A DNA stretch of 64,000 nt from the NCBI GenBank assembly GCA_036821825.1, contig DAISIV010000003.1, forward strand, positions 62,001 through 126,000. The letters are read 5' to 3'. Below are positions 15,713-25,176 of the stretch, piece by piece. The notes below the pieces were generated by a model. It was not told the origin of the DNA and did no database searches. It was given only the letters and a program-made list of their open reading frames with translations. The position numbers and the translations under genes were made by a program. How positions within the stretch are numbered: the first letter of the stretch is position 1; each line of letters begins with the position of its first letter. Source of the stretch: CAITZA01 sp937915285 (GTDB lineage: Bacteria > Desulfobacterota > Desulfomonilia > Desulfomonilales > Desulfomonilaceae).

Positions 15713-16585
15713 TTACCGTGGCCCTACCGGAGCCGTTGGCCCAGCCGGGAGGAAGATCTGAACATTATATTTCTTGCGTAACGCCTCAGCTATTTTCTCA
15801 TATTGCTCCTGCTGTTTTAGAAACTTGATCTGCTCCATGATCAGGTCCTTTACTTGATCAAAGGTATTTTCGCGGGCTGGCCTTTTGTCATGCAGCAGTA
15901 ACACGTGATACCCGAATTTCGTCTTGACAGGACCGGTGATCTGATCGTTTTTCAGGGTAAAGGCGATTTCTTCGATTTCTGGTGCCAGGCTTCCACGTGG
16001 CATCCAGTCCAGATCTCCCTTAACGTCCTTGCTAGGACAAACGGACATCTGGCTCGCAACGTCTCCAAATTTGTCACCTTTCTTGAGACGGGCCAGAGCA
16101 TCCTTGGCTTCCTTTTCCGATTCAACAAGTATGTGGCTGAGGTGTATGCTTTCAGGAGTTACGAATTCTCCACGGTTCTGATCGTAAAAAGCCTTGGCCT
16201 CAGCCTCAGTCGGTGGAGCAAGGTCTTTCGTCAATCCTTCCAGGTAGAATCTCGCCAAAAGGTCATTTCGCGTAAAATTTAGCAACTTCTGAACGTCCGG
16301 CCTCTTTTCCACCCCCTGCTTTTCCGCCTCTGCCGCCAAGGCATACACATTCACAATATACTCAAGTGTTTGCCTTCGACCTTCCGGTGTCTGATAATAA
16401 TATTTGAATTTATCAGGCACTGCGTTTGACATCTCGCGCAGGTCCGCCTCGGTCACAACCTTGTCACCTATTTTTGCCAGAATCTGGTTATCCGCCGGGG
16501 AAACCTGACCAACCTGGGTGGATGCGTGGGTCAGCGAAGCAAAAGTCAAAGAAATGAGAACAAAAAAAATGGTATGCTTGCTCAA
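15713..16585 (-). CDS. secreted parvulin-type peptidyl-prolyl isomerase (PpiC/SurA family)
   Basis: 290 aa. A signal peptide (about residues 1-22, ending ...THAS) is followed by a SurA-like helical N-domain. One parvulin domain covers about 145-240: HLSHILVESEKEA, GDKFGDVA and TKFGYHVLLLHDKR are the characteristic blocks. It should act in the periplasm, assisting folding of exported or outer-membrane proteins. The C-terminus is Pro-rich. The start is a TTG at 16585 behind AGGAGG with 8-nt spacing. It stands alone, divergent from the FN3/TPR gene. Confidence 0.88.
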   Translation of the reverse strand: MSKHTIFFVLISLTFASLTHASTQVGQVSPADNQILAKIGDKVVTEADLREMSNAVPDKFKYYYQTPEGRRQTLEYIVNVYALAAEAEKQGVEKRPDVQKLLNFTRNDLLARFYLEGLTKDLAPPTEAEAKAFYDQNRGEFVTPESIHLSHILVESEKEAKDALARLKKGDKFGDVASQMSVCPSKDVKGDLDWMPRGSLAPEIEEIAFTLKNDQITGPVKTKFGYHVLLLHDKRPARENTFDQVKDLIMEQIKFLKQQEQYEKIAEALRKKYNVQIFLPAGPTAPVGPR

Positions 16586-16743
16586 ATTATAAACCTCCTA
16601 TTCATCATTAAAGTTCAACACTTTAAAATAACATGTCTTTTATGACGAACAGCTATATAGCACAACCTTTTCCCATTATCAAAAATTTATTGAGTCATTT
16701 GGCAGATACGATAACATTTTTGAGTACGAATTTTTTGAGGTTA

Positions 16744-16772
16744 TTGCGGATTTCTGTAAAAGAACCTATAAT
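16744..16772 (+). promoter_or_regulatory. sigma-70-type promoter for the FN3/TPR gene
   Basis: TTGCGG (16744-16749) and a perfect TATAAT (16767-16772) are separated by 17 nt. The start codon is at 16855, after AAGGAAGA. Confidence 0.6.
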
Positions 16773-16854
16773 AAGGAAGGTTATGGGCGGGGGTTAAATT
16801 GGCTGGTTCTTAATTCGTTGTTTTTTGAACCTGTTTTTTAAGGAAGATCTATTG

Positions 16855-17556
16855 ATGCGTCTGAATTTATCAGAAAATATTAATTACTTGCTCAATGCCT
16901 CAAAGCGGTTGAACTATTCGCTGCTGAAAAACAGTTTTTCTTCGGCCCTGAAGTTCGCATCGACCAGAAAATATTATGTCATTGCAGTTCTAGGATTGTC
17001 TTTGCTTATGTATGTGTTCATGGGGGATGCAGAGACCAGAGCCGTGGAAATCAGGAAACCTTCAGTTCCTGAACATCTGGTGGTGGAACAATCGGATGAC
17101 GGTCTAGTAGCCAGGTGGACCCCGTCAGAGGGGGCATCGTCATACACGCTGTTTTGGGGAACAGAAAAAGGTGAATTCAGGAGGATGTTCGAGACATCCG
17201 AGACGGCAGTTCTTTTGAAGGGCCTTGATCCGGGCTACATGTACAATTTCGCCGTAACGGCCTCCAATCCGCGTTATGAAAGCCATTTTTCGGCGGAAAT
17301 ATTCTGCGTCTACGAGACCGAAACAGTTAAGTCTTCCGAACTAGTGGCTGCAGCCAAAGATTTGATCCATGATAATCGCCTTCAGGAGGCGCTTGCGCAC
17401 CTAACTGCCGCGATAAGGCTGGATCCTAAAAACGCCGAATCTTACAGGGCGCGTGCAGCGCTTCTTGAAAAAGTCGGCAAAAAGAAGGAAGCGCGCAGTG
17501 ACCTGATGATGTCCGAGTCACTTTTCAACAAAAAGCAGATGACATCGAGGAATTGA
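16855..17556 (+). CDS. membrane-anchored fibronectin type III / TPR protein
   Basis: 233 aa. A cytoplasmic N-tail of about 38 residues precedes one membrane segment (IAVLGLSLLMYVFM). A fibronectin type III domain with ARWTPSEGASSYTLFW and LDPGYMYNFAVTA follows at about 70-145. The C-terminus holds one to two TPR motifs (LQEALAHLTAAIRLDPKNAESY). It is probably an inner-membrane protein with the FN3/TPR part outside the cytoplasm, acting as a protein-interaction scaffold. The ATG at 16855 follows AAGGAAGA. There are no functional neighbours. Confidence 0.75.
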   Translation: MRLNLSENINYLLNASKRLNYSLLKNSFSSALKFASTRKYYVIAVLGLSLLMYVFMGDAETRAVEIRKPSVPEHLVVEQSDDGLVARWTPSEGASSYTLFWGTEKGEFRRMFETSETAVLLKGLDPGYMYNFAVTASNPRYESHFSAEIFCVYETETVKSSELVAAAKDLIHDNRLQEALAHLTAAIRLDPKNAESYRARAALLEKVGKKKEARSDLMMSESLFNKKQMTSRN

Positions 17557-17568
17557 TACAAGACTTGT

Positions 17569-17598
17569 TGTGGGCGCCTGATACAAGATCAGGCCCGC
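17569..17598 (+). terminator. possible weak terminator hairpin
   Basis: GCCTGAT and ATCAGGC pair around ACAAG, and flanking GGGC/CCCGC extends the stem with mismatches. It lies just after the FN3/TPR gene. There is no T run, so this is only a candidate. Confidence 0.3.
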
Positions 17599-17774
17599 AG
17601 CTTAAACTGATTTTCCTGCCTGAAACAAACCTTCCGAAACGTTTGAATTTGGAATACGTGGGGTTTTAGTTTATTTATAACCATTTGAACGAATGAGCGA
17701 ATGCAGGCGCGGTGTCGGCGTGTGTATTCGACTTTCCGTTTGGGCGCACAAATCATATTATTTCGGTGTAAAAA

Positions 17775-18953
17775 TTGTTTTTATCCTTTGATGGGCTAAT
17801 TCTTATTTTCATTTTGCTGGCGACTTCCAGGATGGCAAGTCTTATCCCCAGACTCATCAAGGAATTGAAAGCTGATTTATCGCTTCTCAACCTTCCGGAC
17901 AATTCAAGAACGGACGAATCCTTAAAGATTAGCGTGATAATCCCCGCCAAAGATGAATCATCCACTATAGGGGCTGTAGCAAAGGCCATTCTGGATTCTA
18001 GCTACCGGAACATCGAACTGATAATGGTGGATGACCGAAGCGTAGACAACACTTTTGAATTAATGGAGAAGGTCAAACAGTCTGATGACCGGGTTAAGAT
18101 AGCCAGTTTGAAGGATTTACCGAACAACTGGACAGGGAAAACCCATGCGCTTCACCATGGCGTATCCATGGCGACCGGTGATTTATTTCTTTTCACTGAC
18201 GCTGATGCCTTTTTTAGTCATGACATTATCGAAAGGGGACTTAATCACCTTAGAGTCAGCCGGGTAGACGTATTAAGCCTTCTTCCGGGGTTTAAGGACT
18301 CCGGATTTCTTGAAAAGGCAATATACCCCCACTTGGGTCTTGGGCTTTCTTACTTCTATCCGATGAGCGAGGTGAATGACCCGGGTATTCCGGAATCCGC
18401 CCTGGCGTCAGGCTGTTTCATAATGGTATCAAAACAGGCTTATGACAGACTGGGTGGTTGGCGACGCTTCAGGTCCGAAATCACGGAAGACATTGCCTTC
18501 AGCAAGGCCGCAAAACTGGCTGGCATGGACATCTCTGTTAAACTCGCAGGTCCACGTCTGACTACCAAGCCTTTTTCCAGTCTCCACGAACTCAAAGGGT
18601 TCTGGGTCAGAACATTTTACGGGGGACTTAATAAAAGCTTGTCGAGCGCTTTGACCTTGCTGGTGAATTATGGGTCATTGAGCGTGATCTGCGGATTGTT
18701 CATTGCGTATCTGATTAAATCTACGATATCGGTACCGGACACACTGGAGCAATACGTCATTATAGCATCTGGACTTGCTGTTCTAGGCATAATCGGATCG
18801 ACCTGTGTTTTCCTGAACAAGTATAACGGAGCGCCATATTACGGTGTTTTTGGAGCGGCAGGAGTAGTGATCGGGGCATGGATAGCCTTTGAGGTCGTCA
18901 AGGACATATTGTTGGGCAACGGGATTTTATGGCGTGGGGCAAGGTATAAATGA
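17775..18953 (+). CDS. family 2 glycosyltransferase with membrane segments (HpnB/CrtQ-like)
   Basis: 392 aa. The GT-A domain has ISVIIPAKDESSTIG, MVDDRSVDNT and TDADAFF (the DxD-type motif), and NNWTGKTHALHHG recalls the hopanoid-associated HpnB and carotenoid CrtQ transferases. Two or three membrane segments occupy about 290-380, with another hydrophobic stretch at the N-terminus. The substrate may be a polyprenoid or hopanoid lipid, but no such pathway genes are adjacent. An in-frame TAA just upstream limits the start to the TTG at 17775 or the ATG at 17832. Neither has a clear ribosome site. Confidence 0.75.
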   Translation: MFLSFDGLILIFILLATSRMASLIPRLIKELKADLSLLNLPDNSRTDESLKISVIIPAKDESSTIGAVAKAILDSSYRNIELIMVDDRSVDNTFELMEKVKQSDDRVKIASLKDLPNNWTGKTHALHHGVSMATGDLFLFTDADAFFSHDIIERGLNHLRVSRVDVLSLLPGFKDSGFLEKAIYPHLGLGLSYFYPMSEVNDPGIPESALASGCFIMVSKQAYDRLGGWRRFRSEITEDIAFSKAAKLAGMDISVKLAGPRLTTKPFSSLHELKGFWVRTFYGGLNKSLSSALTLLVNYGSLSVICGLFIAYLIKSTISVPDTLEQYVIIASGLAVLGIIGSTCVFLNKYNGAPYYGVFGAAGVVIGAWIAFEVVKDILLGNGILWRGARYK

Positions 18954-19155
18954 AAGGTTGAAGACCTGTTTGAATGACAGCGGAAGGACAAAAGATCAGA
19001 ATGATCACCTAAATGTCATTTGCGTCTGAACTCTTCAATATACGTTTGTTTTTGAGTCATGATTCTGATATTGATTTCTCTTGGAACCTTTTGTTCAGGA
19101 CCTGCGCCGGGGCAGCCCCGTAGGTCAGTGATCCAATTCTTTTAGATAGAATAAC

Positions 19156-19185
19156 TTGACGTTATCAGGAATTTATTGCTAAAAT
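19156..19185 (+). promoter_or_regulatory. sigma-70-type promoter
   Basis: TTGACG (19156-19161) and TAAAAT (19180-19185) are 18 nt apart. The ribosome site GGAGAAAGGAG and ATG at 19226 follow. Confidence 0.5.
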
Positions 19186-19225
19186 CTACTTTTGTCTTTA
19201 GTCCCTTGGAGAAAGGAGACATTGT

Positions 19226-20011
19226 ATGAGTTATCGCTCAATCAGACACTTTTTTCACGTAGTTCTGCTGATGGTTTCATTGCTGGCATTTTTTCCATCT
19301 GGATTGATGGCTCAAGACTTCAAGGTTTTCAATAGTGAAGAATTCGGATTCTCGATGAAATACCCCGGGAGCTGGTTCAAGAACGATCAGCCTAAGGGGA
19401 GCTATTACGTAGTTTTTACTGCGCCCGACCTTAGTGACAATGTTAGGCCGAGGATTAATGTAGCCGCCCACAAGCCCGTAAAAGATCCGATGAATGCTTA
19501 CTTGAACGACTTTCGTAAGGGGATTGCCGACCTTCAGAAAGAAAAGCAGGAAGTCAAGATTATAGACGAGGGTGAGTTCAAGAGCGAATCTCCCGGATCG
19601 TATTATTTCTTCATAAGGACGTATGAGGCAAATTTAAAGGCATGGCTTGATATAGTCATCGTCTATTACAAGAATGACCAGACACTTGTGAGAGTGTCAT
19701 GTATAGCGCCTTCAACCCAAATGGAGAAGTTTCATCAGGTTTTCAACACGGTTCTACTTTCAATGAGGTTTTTAACGGATTCCGCTACGGCTGCTCCACA
19801 GCAGCCATCAGCCGTTCAGCCGCCTGCTCCGCAGGTTCAGCAGGCGCAACCTAGAGCGCCTCAGGGTCAGACACAGTCCGCGCCTCCTTCTGTATTCCGT
19901 CAGGAACAGGAGTCGACATCAGCCCCTCAACCGGCAACACCGGCTAGGCCCACCGGACCACGCGGCCCCGCTCGGGATGTTGAAAGACCGGCTACAGGAT
20001 TGGTAAACTAG
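19226..20011 (+). CDS. secreted PsbP/DUF1795-like protein with Pro/Gln-rich tail
   Basis: 261 aa. The signal peptide (about 1-30, ending LMAQ) leads into a globular domain with FGFSMKYPGSWFKND, a phrase typical of PsbP/DUF1795-type domains. It continues to about residue 185. The remaining 75 residues are a disordered Pro/Gln/Ala-rich tail. It should be periplasmic or surface-associated. The biochemical role is unknown. The plsB-gpsA fusion follows 40 nt downstream and may be co-transcribed. Confidence 0.7.
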   Translation: MSYRSIRHFFHVVLLMVSLLAFFPSGLMAQDFKVFNSEEFGFSMKYPGSWFKNDQPKGSYYVVFTAPDLSDNVRPRINVAAHKPVKDPMNAYLNDFRKGIADLQKEKQEVKIIDEGEFKSESPGSYYFFIRTYEANLKAWLDIVIVYYKNDQTLVRVSCIAPSTQMEKFHQVFNTVLLSMRFLTDSATAAPQQPSAVQPPAPQVQQAQPRAPQGQTQSAPPSVFRQEQESTSAPQPATPARPTGPRGPARDVERPATGLVN

Positions 20012-20051
20012 TAGATCGAATATTACTCCCCCTCGTGAGGTTGTTCACAGG

Positions 20052-22433
20052 ATGAACCTTAATCCTCTATTTAAATTGTTCCGTCGTCACGAGGGGTATA
20101 AGAAATTTGACCGAGCTTGGCTTCAGGGTCAAGCGAGTTGGGTCGACAACGATCTCCTCAGGTCCAGGGCGCTCAAGCTATCCGAAACCCTTGAACCACG
20201 CAATGACCGTTTCGAAATTGAAAATGCGCTGAATGAACTATCTGTGTCATACGATGCGGCGGATTTCAGGCGGACTGCATGCCTCATGGCCTATTTGACC
20301 AGTAGGCTCTTTCGCGACATTTCAAAAGCCCCCTCCGAAGAAATTCGAAATAAGATTTTGGAATTCAAGGGACCACGCTTCTTCTTTGTTAACCATTCAT
20401 CATATTTTGACTACATACATGCGGCCGGAGTGACTCATAGACTGGGTCTGCCAACACCGGTAATGCACGTCACCGGCAGCGTAACTGATGGATGGGCGGC
20501 GAAGTGGCTTAAGGGATTCCGAGCCCTGAATGTAAGGAAGACTCTGTCACCACTGGCCCACAGGGCTTATTCATGGTTCAGCGCAGCTCTGGCCGAAAAG
20601 AATGAAGTTCAGGTGCTGTTCGCCAGGACCAGTCGTTACACGGTGCGTTCGCGTGACGGCATCCTTCGTGAGCCTTATGTTCCCCATTCCGTTATTTCAG
20701 GAGTCAAGGCCACAGGAAAGGCCCTGGTCATTCCAATTTCGATTTCCTACTCGGTAATTCCGGATGACAGCTATCTAACTGCTCCATGGTTTTTCCCTGT
20801 CCTGTCGATGTTTCCTGGTAACCGACTGCGGGTAGCGCCCTTTGTGCTCGGACTGAGATCCCCCGAAAAGGTATTAGGAAAAATAAACGAGATATTCGGT
20901 GATGTCTCGGTAGGCTTCGGTGAACCCTTTGAACTGACTGACGACAATCGGCTCTCACTCCAGAGAATATCTCACCGGGCGATTGAAGAGATAGCGAAGA
21001 ACAAACTCATACAGCCAACACACCTTGTGGCAAAGGCTCTGCACGGCCAGAGCAAGCTGGACCTCAAGACATTGAGGGAACGTTTCAGGCAGGAAGTGGA
21101 GAACACCACTACTTTCTTCAAGGCCAGATACAGGAAGGCCCCTCCATTTCACCCGCTCATAGTGTCAGACATTCCGCAGTCTGTGAACGTTGGCCTCAGG
21201 ATGTTGTCCAAGAGGGGAGCCATATCAGGTTCGGTGATCCGCAGAACATACTCACCGAAAAACGAATCACTGCTGAGTTTTTATTCTTACCATGCAGACC
21301 GGCGGATTTATCCGTTGCGAGGCAGGAACACTCTGACGGTAATCAACGCCGGGGCCTGGGGCTATACCATCGCGTTGCTTATAGGGCGCAACCTTCTCAA
21401 AAAGGAAGAGTTATCAGAGCACTCACTCATACTCTATGATGCTAGGGAAGAGATAATTGAAAAACTTACGGTGGAGGGTAAGCATCCATTTCTATTTAAG
21501 GACATTTCCCTTCCTCGCTCTGTTCGGCCGGAGGCGGACCTTACTGCTGCAGTCGGTGACACCTCCCTCATTCTTATTGTAACCCCTAGCAAGTATTTTT
21601 ACTCCACCATGACTAAGGTTGTTGAGTTGGCCCCGGACGGCAGTGATTTGGTCATAGCCACGAAGGGCTTCATACCTGAAACGGGTCTTTTGCCTTGTCA
21701 GACTGTGAGAGAGGAACTTGAGAAGCTTGGCAAGAAGATGCGGGTTTCTGCTCTTTCCGGTGCAAACCTGGCGCATGAAATCGTCACTGGAGGGGCTGGC
21801 GTAACTCAAATAGCATGTGAAAATTATGAGACATTCGAACGAATGAAGCCTCTGATCGACACTAGTCTGTTTCGCCTGGTTCATTCCCGGGATGTCATAG
21901 GAACTACTTTGGCTGCAGCATTGAAGAATGTTTACGCCATAGGGTACGGCATTCTTGAGGGCTCAAAACAGGCTCCGGAGAACTTTCTGGCTACCTATGC
22001 CACTCTAGTGACCTCGGAAATCCGCGATTTTGGGTCTCTCCTGGGAGCATCTCCCGAGACTTTTGACGCCGAATCGCAAGTATGGATGGCTGATCTTTTG
22101 GCCACATGCCGCGGCGGTAGATCTGCCACATTCGGAAGAGAACTCGCTCAAATCGATGAAAAACAGGGGAAACCAAGGCCAGCCAAAGCCTTAATGGAAC
22201 AGTACCGAAAGAAGAAAATTGCGGTAGAGGGATTTGAGGCTAGTCGCTATGCCCAGAGAATCGCAACTCAACGCGGATTCCACCCCCTCATTCTGGGCGA
22301 GATTTATTCCATCCTGCATGGCGGGAAAAAAATTGATGTTCAAGAACTCATGGAGAAATGCCTTGATACCATGGACAAGAGAGTTGATGAGTCTGTTCTA
22401 GCCCCATTCCGATCTCGTCCAGTTCGATTCTAG
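20052..22433 (+). CDS. fusion of glycerol-3-phosphate acyltransferase (PlsB/PlsC-like) and NAD(P)-glycerol-3-phosphate dehydrogenase (GpsA-like)
   Basis: 793 aa. Residues about 105-330 are a PlsB/PlsC acyltransferase domain with the catalytic HxxxxD as H115-S-S-Y-F-D120. A substrate segment follows (LFARTSRYTVRSRDG, diverged from the usual FxEGxRS), then IPISISY. A helical linker leads to a GpsA domain from about 428. It has a Rossmann turn INAGAWGYTIA (first Gly of GxGxxG is Asn432), ATKGFIPETG, SGANLAHEI and the catalytic-Lys block ALKNVYAIGYG. Together the domains could turn dihydroxyacetone phosphate into lysophosphatidate in one polypeptide, at the membrane surface. This is an unusual fusion. 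Whether both domains are active is inferred. Confidence 0.82.
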   Translation: MNLNPLFKLFRRHEGYKKFDRAWLQGQASWVDNDLLRSRALKLSETLEPRNDRFEIENALNELSVSYDAADFRRTACLMAYLTSRLFRDISKAPSEEIRNKILEFKGPRFFFVNHSSYFDYIHAAGVTHRLGLPTPVMHVTGSVTDGWAAKWLKGFRALNVRKTLSPLAHRAYSWFSAALAEKNEVQVLFARTSRYTVRSRDGILREPYVPHSVISGVKATGKALVIPISISYSVIPDDSYLTAPWFFPVLSMFPGNRLRVAPFVLGLRSPEKVLGKINEIFGDVSVGFGEPFELTDDNRLSLQRISHRAIEEIAKNKLIQPTHLVAKALHGQSKLDLKTLRERFRQEVENTTTFFKARYRKAPPFHPLIVSDIPQSVNVGLRMLSKRGAISGSVIRRTYSPKNESLLSFYSYHADRRIYPLRGRNTLTVINAGAWGYTIALLIGRNLLKKEELSEHSLILYDAREEIIEKLTVEGKHPFLFKDISLPRSVRPEADLTAAVGDTSLILIVTPSKYFYSTMTKVVELAPDGSDLVIATKGFIPETGLLPCQTVREELEKLGKKMRVSALSGANLAHEIVTGGAGVTQIACENYETFERMKPLIDTSLFRLVHSRDVIGTTLAAALKNVYAIGYGILEGSKQAPENFLATYATLVTSEIRDFGSLLGASPETFDAESQVWMADLLATCRGGRSATFGRELAQIDEKQGKPRPAKALMEQYRKKKIAVEGFEASRYAQRIATQRGFHPLILGEIYSILHGGKKIDVQELMEKCLDTMDKRVDESVLAPFRSRPVRF

Positions 22434-22589
22434 AATGTTTTTATGATAAATTCAGGTTGGTAATGCCGGGAGGGGCTAATATATTTGTGACTCTGTGACA
22501 GACGCGTTTCTGTTTCCTTGATGAATCCTCCTGGACATTTCATGATTGGTTTCTGAGTTCACCTGATCAGACTTGATGAGTGCAAGCAA

Positions 22590-23567
22590 ATGGAAAAAGC
22601 CGTAACGCAACAGGACCACATATTTATAAAGAACCTAAACCCCGGCGCTGAAGTGCTTCAGTTCTTTCAACTCACATCCCTGGAAAACCGCAAGACCAAG
22701 ACCGGCCAGGATTACATGAATCTGGTCCTTTCCGACATGACCGGTTCAATCGTGGCCAAGGTGTGGTCAAACGTCTTAAAATCCAGCCCGATAGATTTTC
22801 AGACCGGAGATTTTGTCAAAGTAAAGGGCGCAACCCAACTATTCGGTGAAAAAATCCAGATGAATGTTGAAAGGATCAGGAAGGCCGATTTATCCGAGAT
22901 TTCGGACCTGAGCAATTTGGTTAAGAAGACTTCTTTCGACATAGACAGGCTATATGAACAATTGTTGGCGACGGTGGAACTTTTTGACCCACCGGAGTTG
23001 TCTGGATTAGTTAGAAGGATTCTGGAGCAGGAAGAGTCGAACATTAAAATTTTCCCGGCTGCGCGCAGAATACATCATGCGTACGTCGGAGGTTTTCTGG
23101 AGCATACTTTCACCGTAATGATGAAGACGCAGGCATTGGTTGAGCTTATCCCGGAAATAAATGTAAGCCTGGCCATAGCAGGCGCTATTCTGCATGACAT
23201 AGGCAAGCTCCGTGAGATCGATCCGGACACCAAGGGACGAACCCCTGACGGAAGGCTCAAAGGCCATATAATGCTCGGCATTGAGATGTTGAGGGAGGCA
23301 GCGCATGACATGGAGGTCACTTCAGCTCCATGGCTGAGGGAACTGGAACATATAATCTTGTCTCATCACGGCGAACTCGAATTTGGGGCTCTAGTGAAGC
23401 CATTAACCCGAGAGGCCATTTTGGTTCATTTCATTGACAATCTAGATTCCAAACTGAAAATCATAGACGAAGCTCTTGAGAAAACCGACACCAATGGATT
23501 CAGTGATTACAACAAATACCTGGAGGGCCGGGCCTATTCCGGCTCCCATACAGCAACGGAGGATTGA
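22590..23567 (+). CDS. YhaM-like OB-fold/HD-domain 3'-5' exoribonuclease
   Basis: 325 aa. An OB-fold nucleic-acid-binding domain comes first (about 5-95, TGSIVAKVWS...VKVKGATQLF). A metal-dependent HD domain follows at about 150-290 with HHAYVGGFLEHT, the HD pair in ILHDIGKL, and LSHHGELEFG. This layout is that of YhaM/Cbf1, which degrades single-stranded RNA or DNA 3'-5'. The prfB start lies 4 nt after its stop, and the prfB ribosome site is inside the end of this gene, so the two are probably coupled. Confidence 0.85.
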   Translation: MEKAVTQQDHIFIKNLNPGAEVLQFFQLTSLENRKTKTGQDYMNLVLSDMTGSIVAKVWSNVLKSSPIDFQTGDFVKVKGATQLFGEKIQMNVERIRKADLSEISDLSNLVKKTSFDIDRLYEQLLATVELFDPPELSGLVRRILEQEESNIKIFPAARRIHHAYVGGFLEHTFTVMMKTQALVELIPEINVSLAIAGAILHDIGKLREIDPDTKGRTPDGRLKGHIMLGIEMLREAAHDMEVTSAPWLRELEHIILSHHGELEFGALVKPLTREAILVHFIDNLDSKLKIIDEALEKTDTNGFSDYNKYLEGRAYSGSHTATED

Positions 23568-23571
23568 AAAG

Positions 23572-24679
23572 ATGTTTGAGATTCAGGAGAGACTTTCGCA
23601 GCTAAAGGACAGGTCGGACAAACTAAGAGGTTATCTTTGACCTCGATAGCAAGATCAACAGACTTAAGGAACTGCAAAAACAGCAGGAGGATACAGAATT
23701 CTGGAACCGCCCGGACCTCGCCAAGGCCGTTCTAAAGGAACAGAAACAGCTTACTGGTATGATAAACAGTTTCAACGGACTCAGCTCCGAGGTTGAAGAT
23801 ATATCCGTACTTTTTGACCTTGCCCTTGAAGAAAACGACGAATCCACATTGAACGAGGTGCTTGAGAAACTGACGGCAGTGGAGAACCATGTCCGAGACA
23901 TGGAGGTCAGGAGACTTTTCACCAGAACAGAGGACCAGGGCGACGCCATAGTGGAGATACACGCGGGAGCCGGCGGAACTGAGGCGCAGGATTGGGCCGA
24001 AATTTTGCTGAGAATGTACTTGCGATGGGCCGAACTCGAGGGCTACAAGTCAGAAGTTCTGGATACACTTCCCGGTGAGGAGGCAGGACTCAAATCGGTT
24101 ACATTCTCCATCGAAGGCGATTACGCTTATGGCCGAATGAGGGCTGAAATGGGAATTCACCGACTTGTCAGGATTTCCCCGTTTGATGCAAATGCAAGAA
24201 GACACACCTCTTTTGCGGCCGTTTTTGTTTATCCGACCGCTGATGACGATGTCGAAATTCAGATAAACGAAGTTGATCTCAAGATTGACACCTATCGGGC
24301 CTCTGGAGCTGGTGGGCAGCACGTGAACAAGACAGATTCCGCAGTGAGAATAACCCACCTGCCAACAAACATAGTGGTCCAGTGCCAGAACGAGAGATCG
24401 CAGCACAAGAATAAGGCTATGGCCATGAAAATTCTAAGGTCGAGGCTTTACGATCTCGAGCTGGAAAAGAAAAAAGAAGAAAAAGACAGTTTGCACAAGG
24501 ATAAGAAAGAAATAGCCTGGGGTTCCCAGATAAGGTCCTATGTGCTCCAGCCCTACCAAATGGTAAAAGACCATCGGACAAACTGTGAAATCGGTAATGT
24601 CGCCGCTGTATTAAATGGTGAAATAAATCAACTGATACAGGAATACCTGCTGATGGGCGCATCCGAAAAAACCGCATAA
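23572..24679 (+). CDS. prfB: peptide chain release factor 2 with programmed +1 frameshift
   Basis: RF2, which ends translation at UGA and UAA. The gene starts at the ATG at 23572 and runs 22 codons to an in-frame TGA at 23638-23640. It continues in the +1 frame to 24679, giving 368 aa, the normal RF2 length. The site reads CTT TGA C with an internal Shine-Dalgarno-like AGAGG just upstream, exactly the classical autoregulatory frameshift signal. The stop-codon recognition tripeptide SPF (RISPFDAN) and the catalytic GGQ (SGAGGQHVN) are intact. It should not be read as a pseudogene. Confidence 0.95.
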
Positions 24680-24695
24680 TATTTTCGGTTCAATT

Positions 24696-24738
24696 GCAGC
24701 CTGCTCTTGGAGCGATTTTACATCGCCGGACAGGCTGC
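24696..24738 (+). terminator. hairpin between prfB and the glutaredoxin-like gene
   Basis: GCAGCCTG (24696-24703) and CAGGCTGC (24731-24738) form a perfect 8-bp stem around a 27-nt loop that has a smaller internal pairing (CGAT/ATCG). It lies between convergent genes. No long T run follows, so strength is uncertain. Confidence 0.45.
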
Positions 24739-24796
24739 TCCACAATCTCAAGAGTTGGTATCAATATTCTTTGGACCATGATTCACTTGCCGAGCG

Positions 24797-25045
24797 CTAA
24801 ATCCCGAGTTTAGCGCCCAGGTCCTCGTCGCTCGGTTCGGTCATCACCGTTCCGTCCTCAAAGATAAGCGTCGGTATCACAAACCTACCATTGGTCTTGA
24901 TGACAAATTCCTTGTTTGCTGGGTCTTCATCCACATCAAACCAGGTATAATCAATTGCGTTGCTGTCCAGAAAGCTACGGGTCCTCTTGGCGTCCGGACA
25001 CCACTTTGCTCCATAAACTACCAATTTACCATATTTATCGCTCAT
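24797..25045 (-). CDS. glutaredoxin-like protein with a CPDA active site
   Basis: 82 aa, a single thioredoxin-fold glutaredoxin/NrdH-like domain: LVVYGAKWCPDAKRT at the N-terminus, VIPTLIFEDG as the cis-Pro loop, and MTEPSDEDLGAKL at the end. The active site is C-P-D-A, with only one Cys in the usual CxxC. It would be monothiol, suggesting a deglutathionylation-like or Fe-S role, not dithiol reduction. GGAGGAAGGGAG precedes the ATG. It stands alone, divergent from the 25177 gene. Confidence 0.85.
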   Translation of the reverse strand: MSDKYGKLVVYGAKWCPDAKRTRSFLDSNAIDYTWFDVDEDPANKEFVIKTNGRFVIPTLIFEDGTVMTEPSDEDLGAKLGI

Positions 25046-25108
25046 TGCGTCTCCCTTCCTCCTGTAAAACCTCGGACGGTTTTCACACTAATGCCGAGTC
25101 TGGCAGGA

Positions 25109-25137
25109 TTGAATAAATCTAACGAAATGATTATATC
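25109..25137 (+). promoter_or_regulatory. sigma-70-type promoter
   Basis: TTGAAT (25109-25114) and TATATC (25132-25137) are separated by 17 nt, about 40 nt before the ATG at 25177. Confidence 0.5.
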
Positions 25138-25176
25138 ATAAGTGTCGCTTCACATTGACCGTTGCCAGAGGAGAGA

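Noticed and set aside
23572..23759. prfB read as a pseudogene because of the in-frame TGA
   Set aside because: The CTT TGA C context with an upstream AGAGG is the standard RF2 frameshift site, and the reconstructed length is normal.
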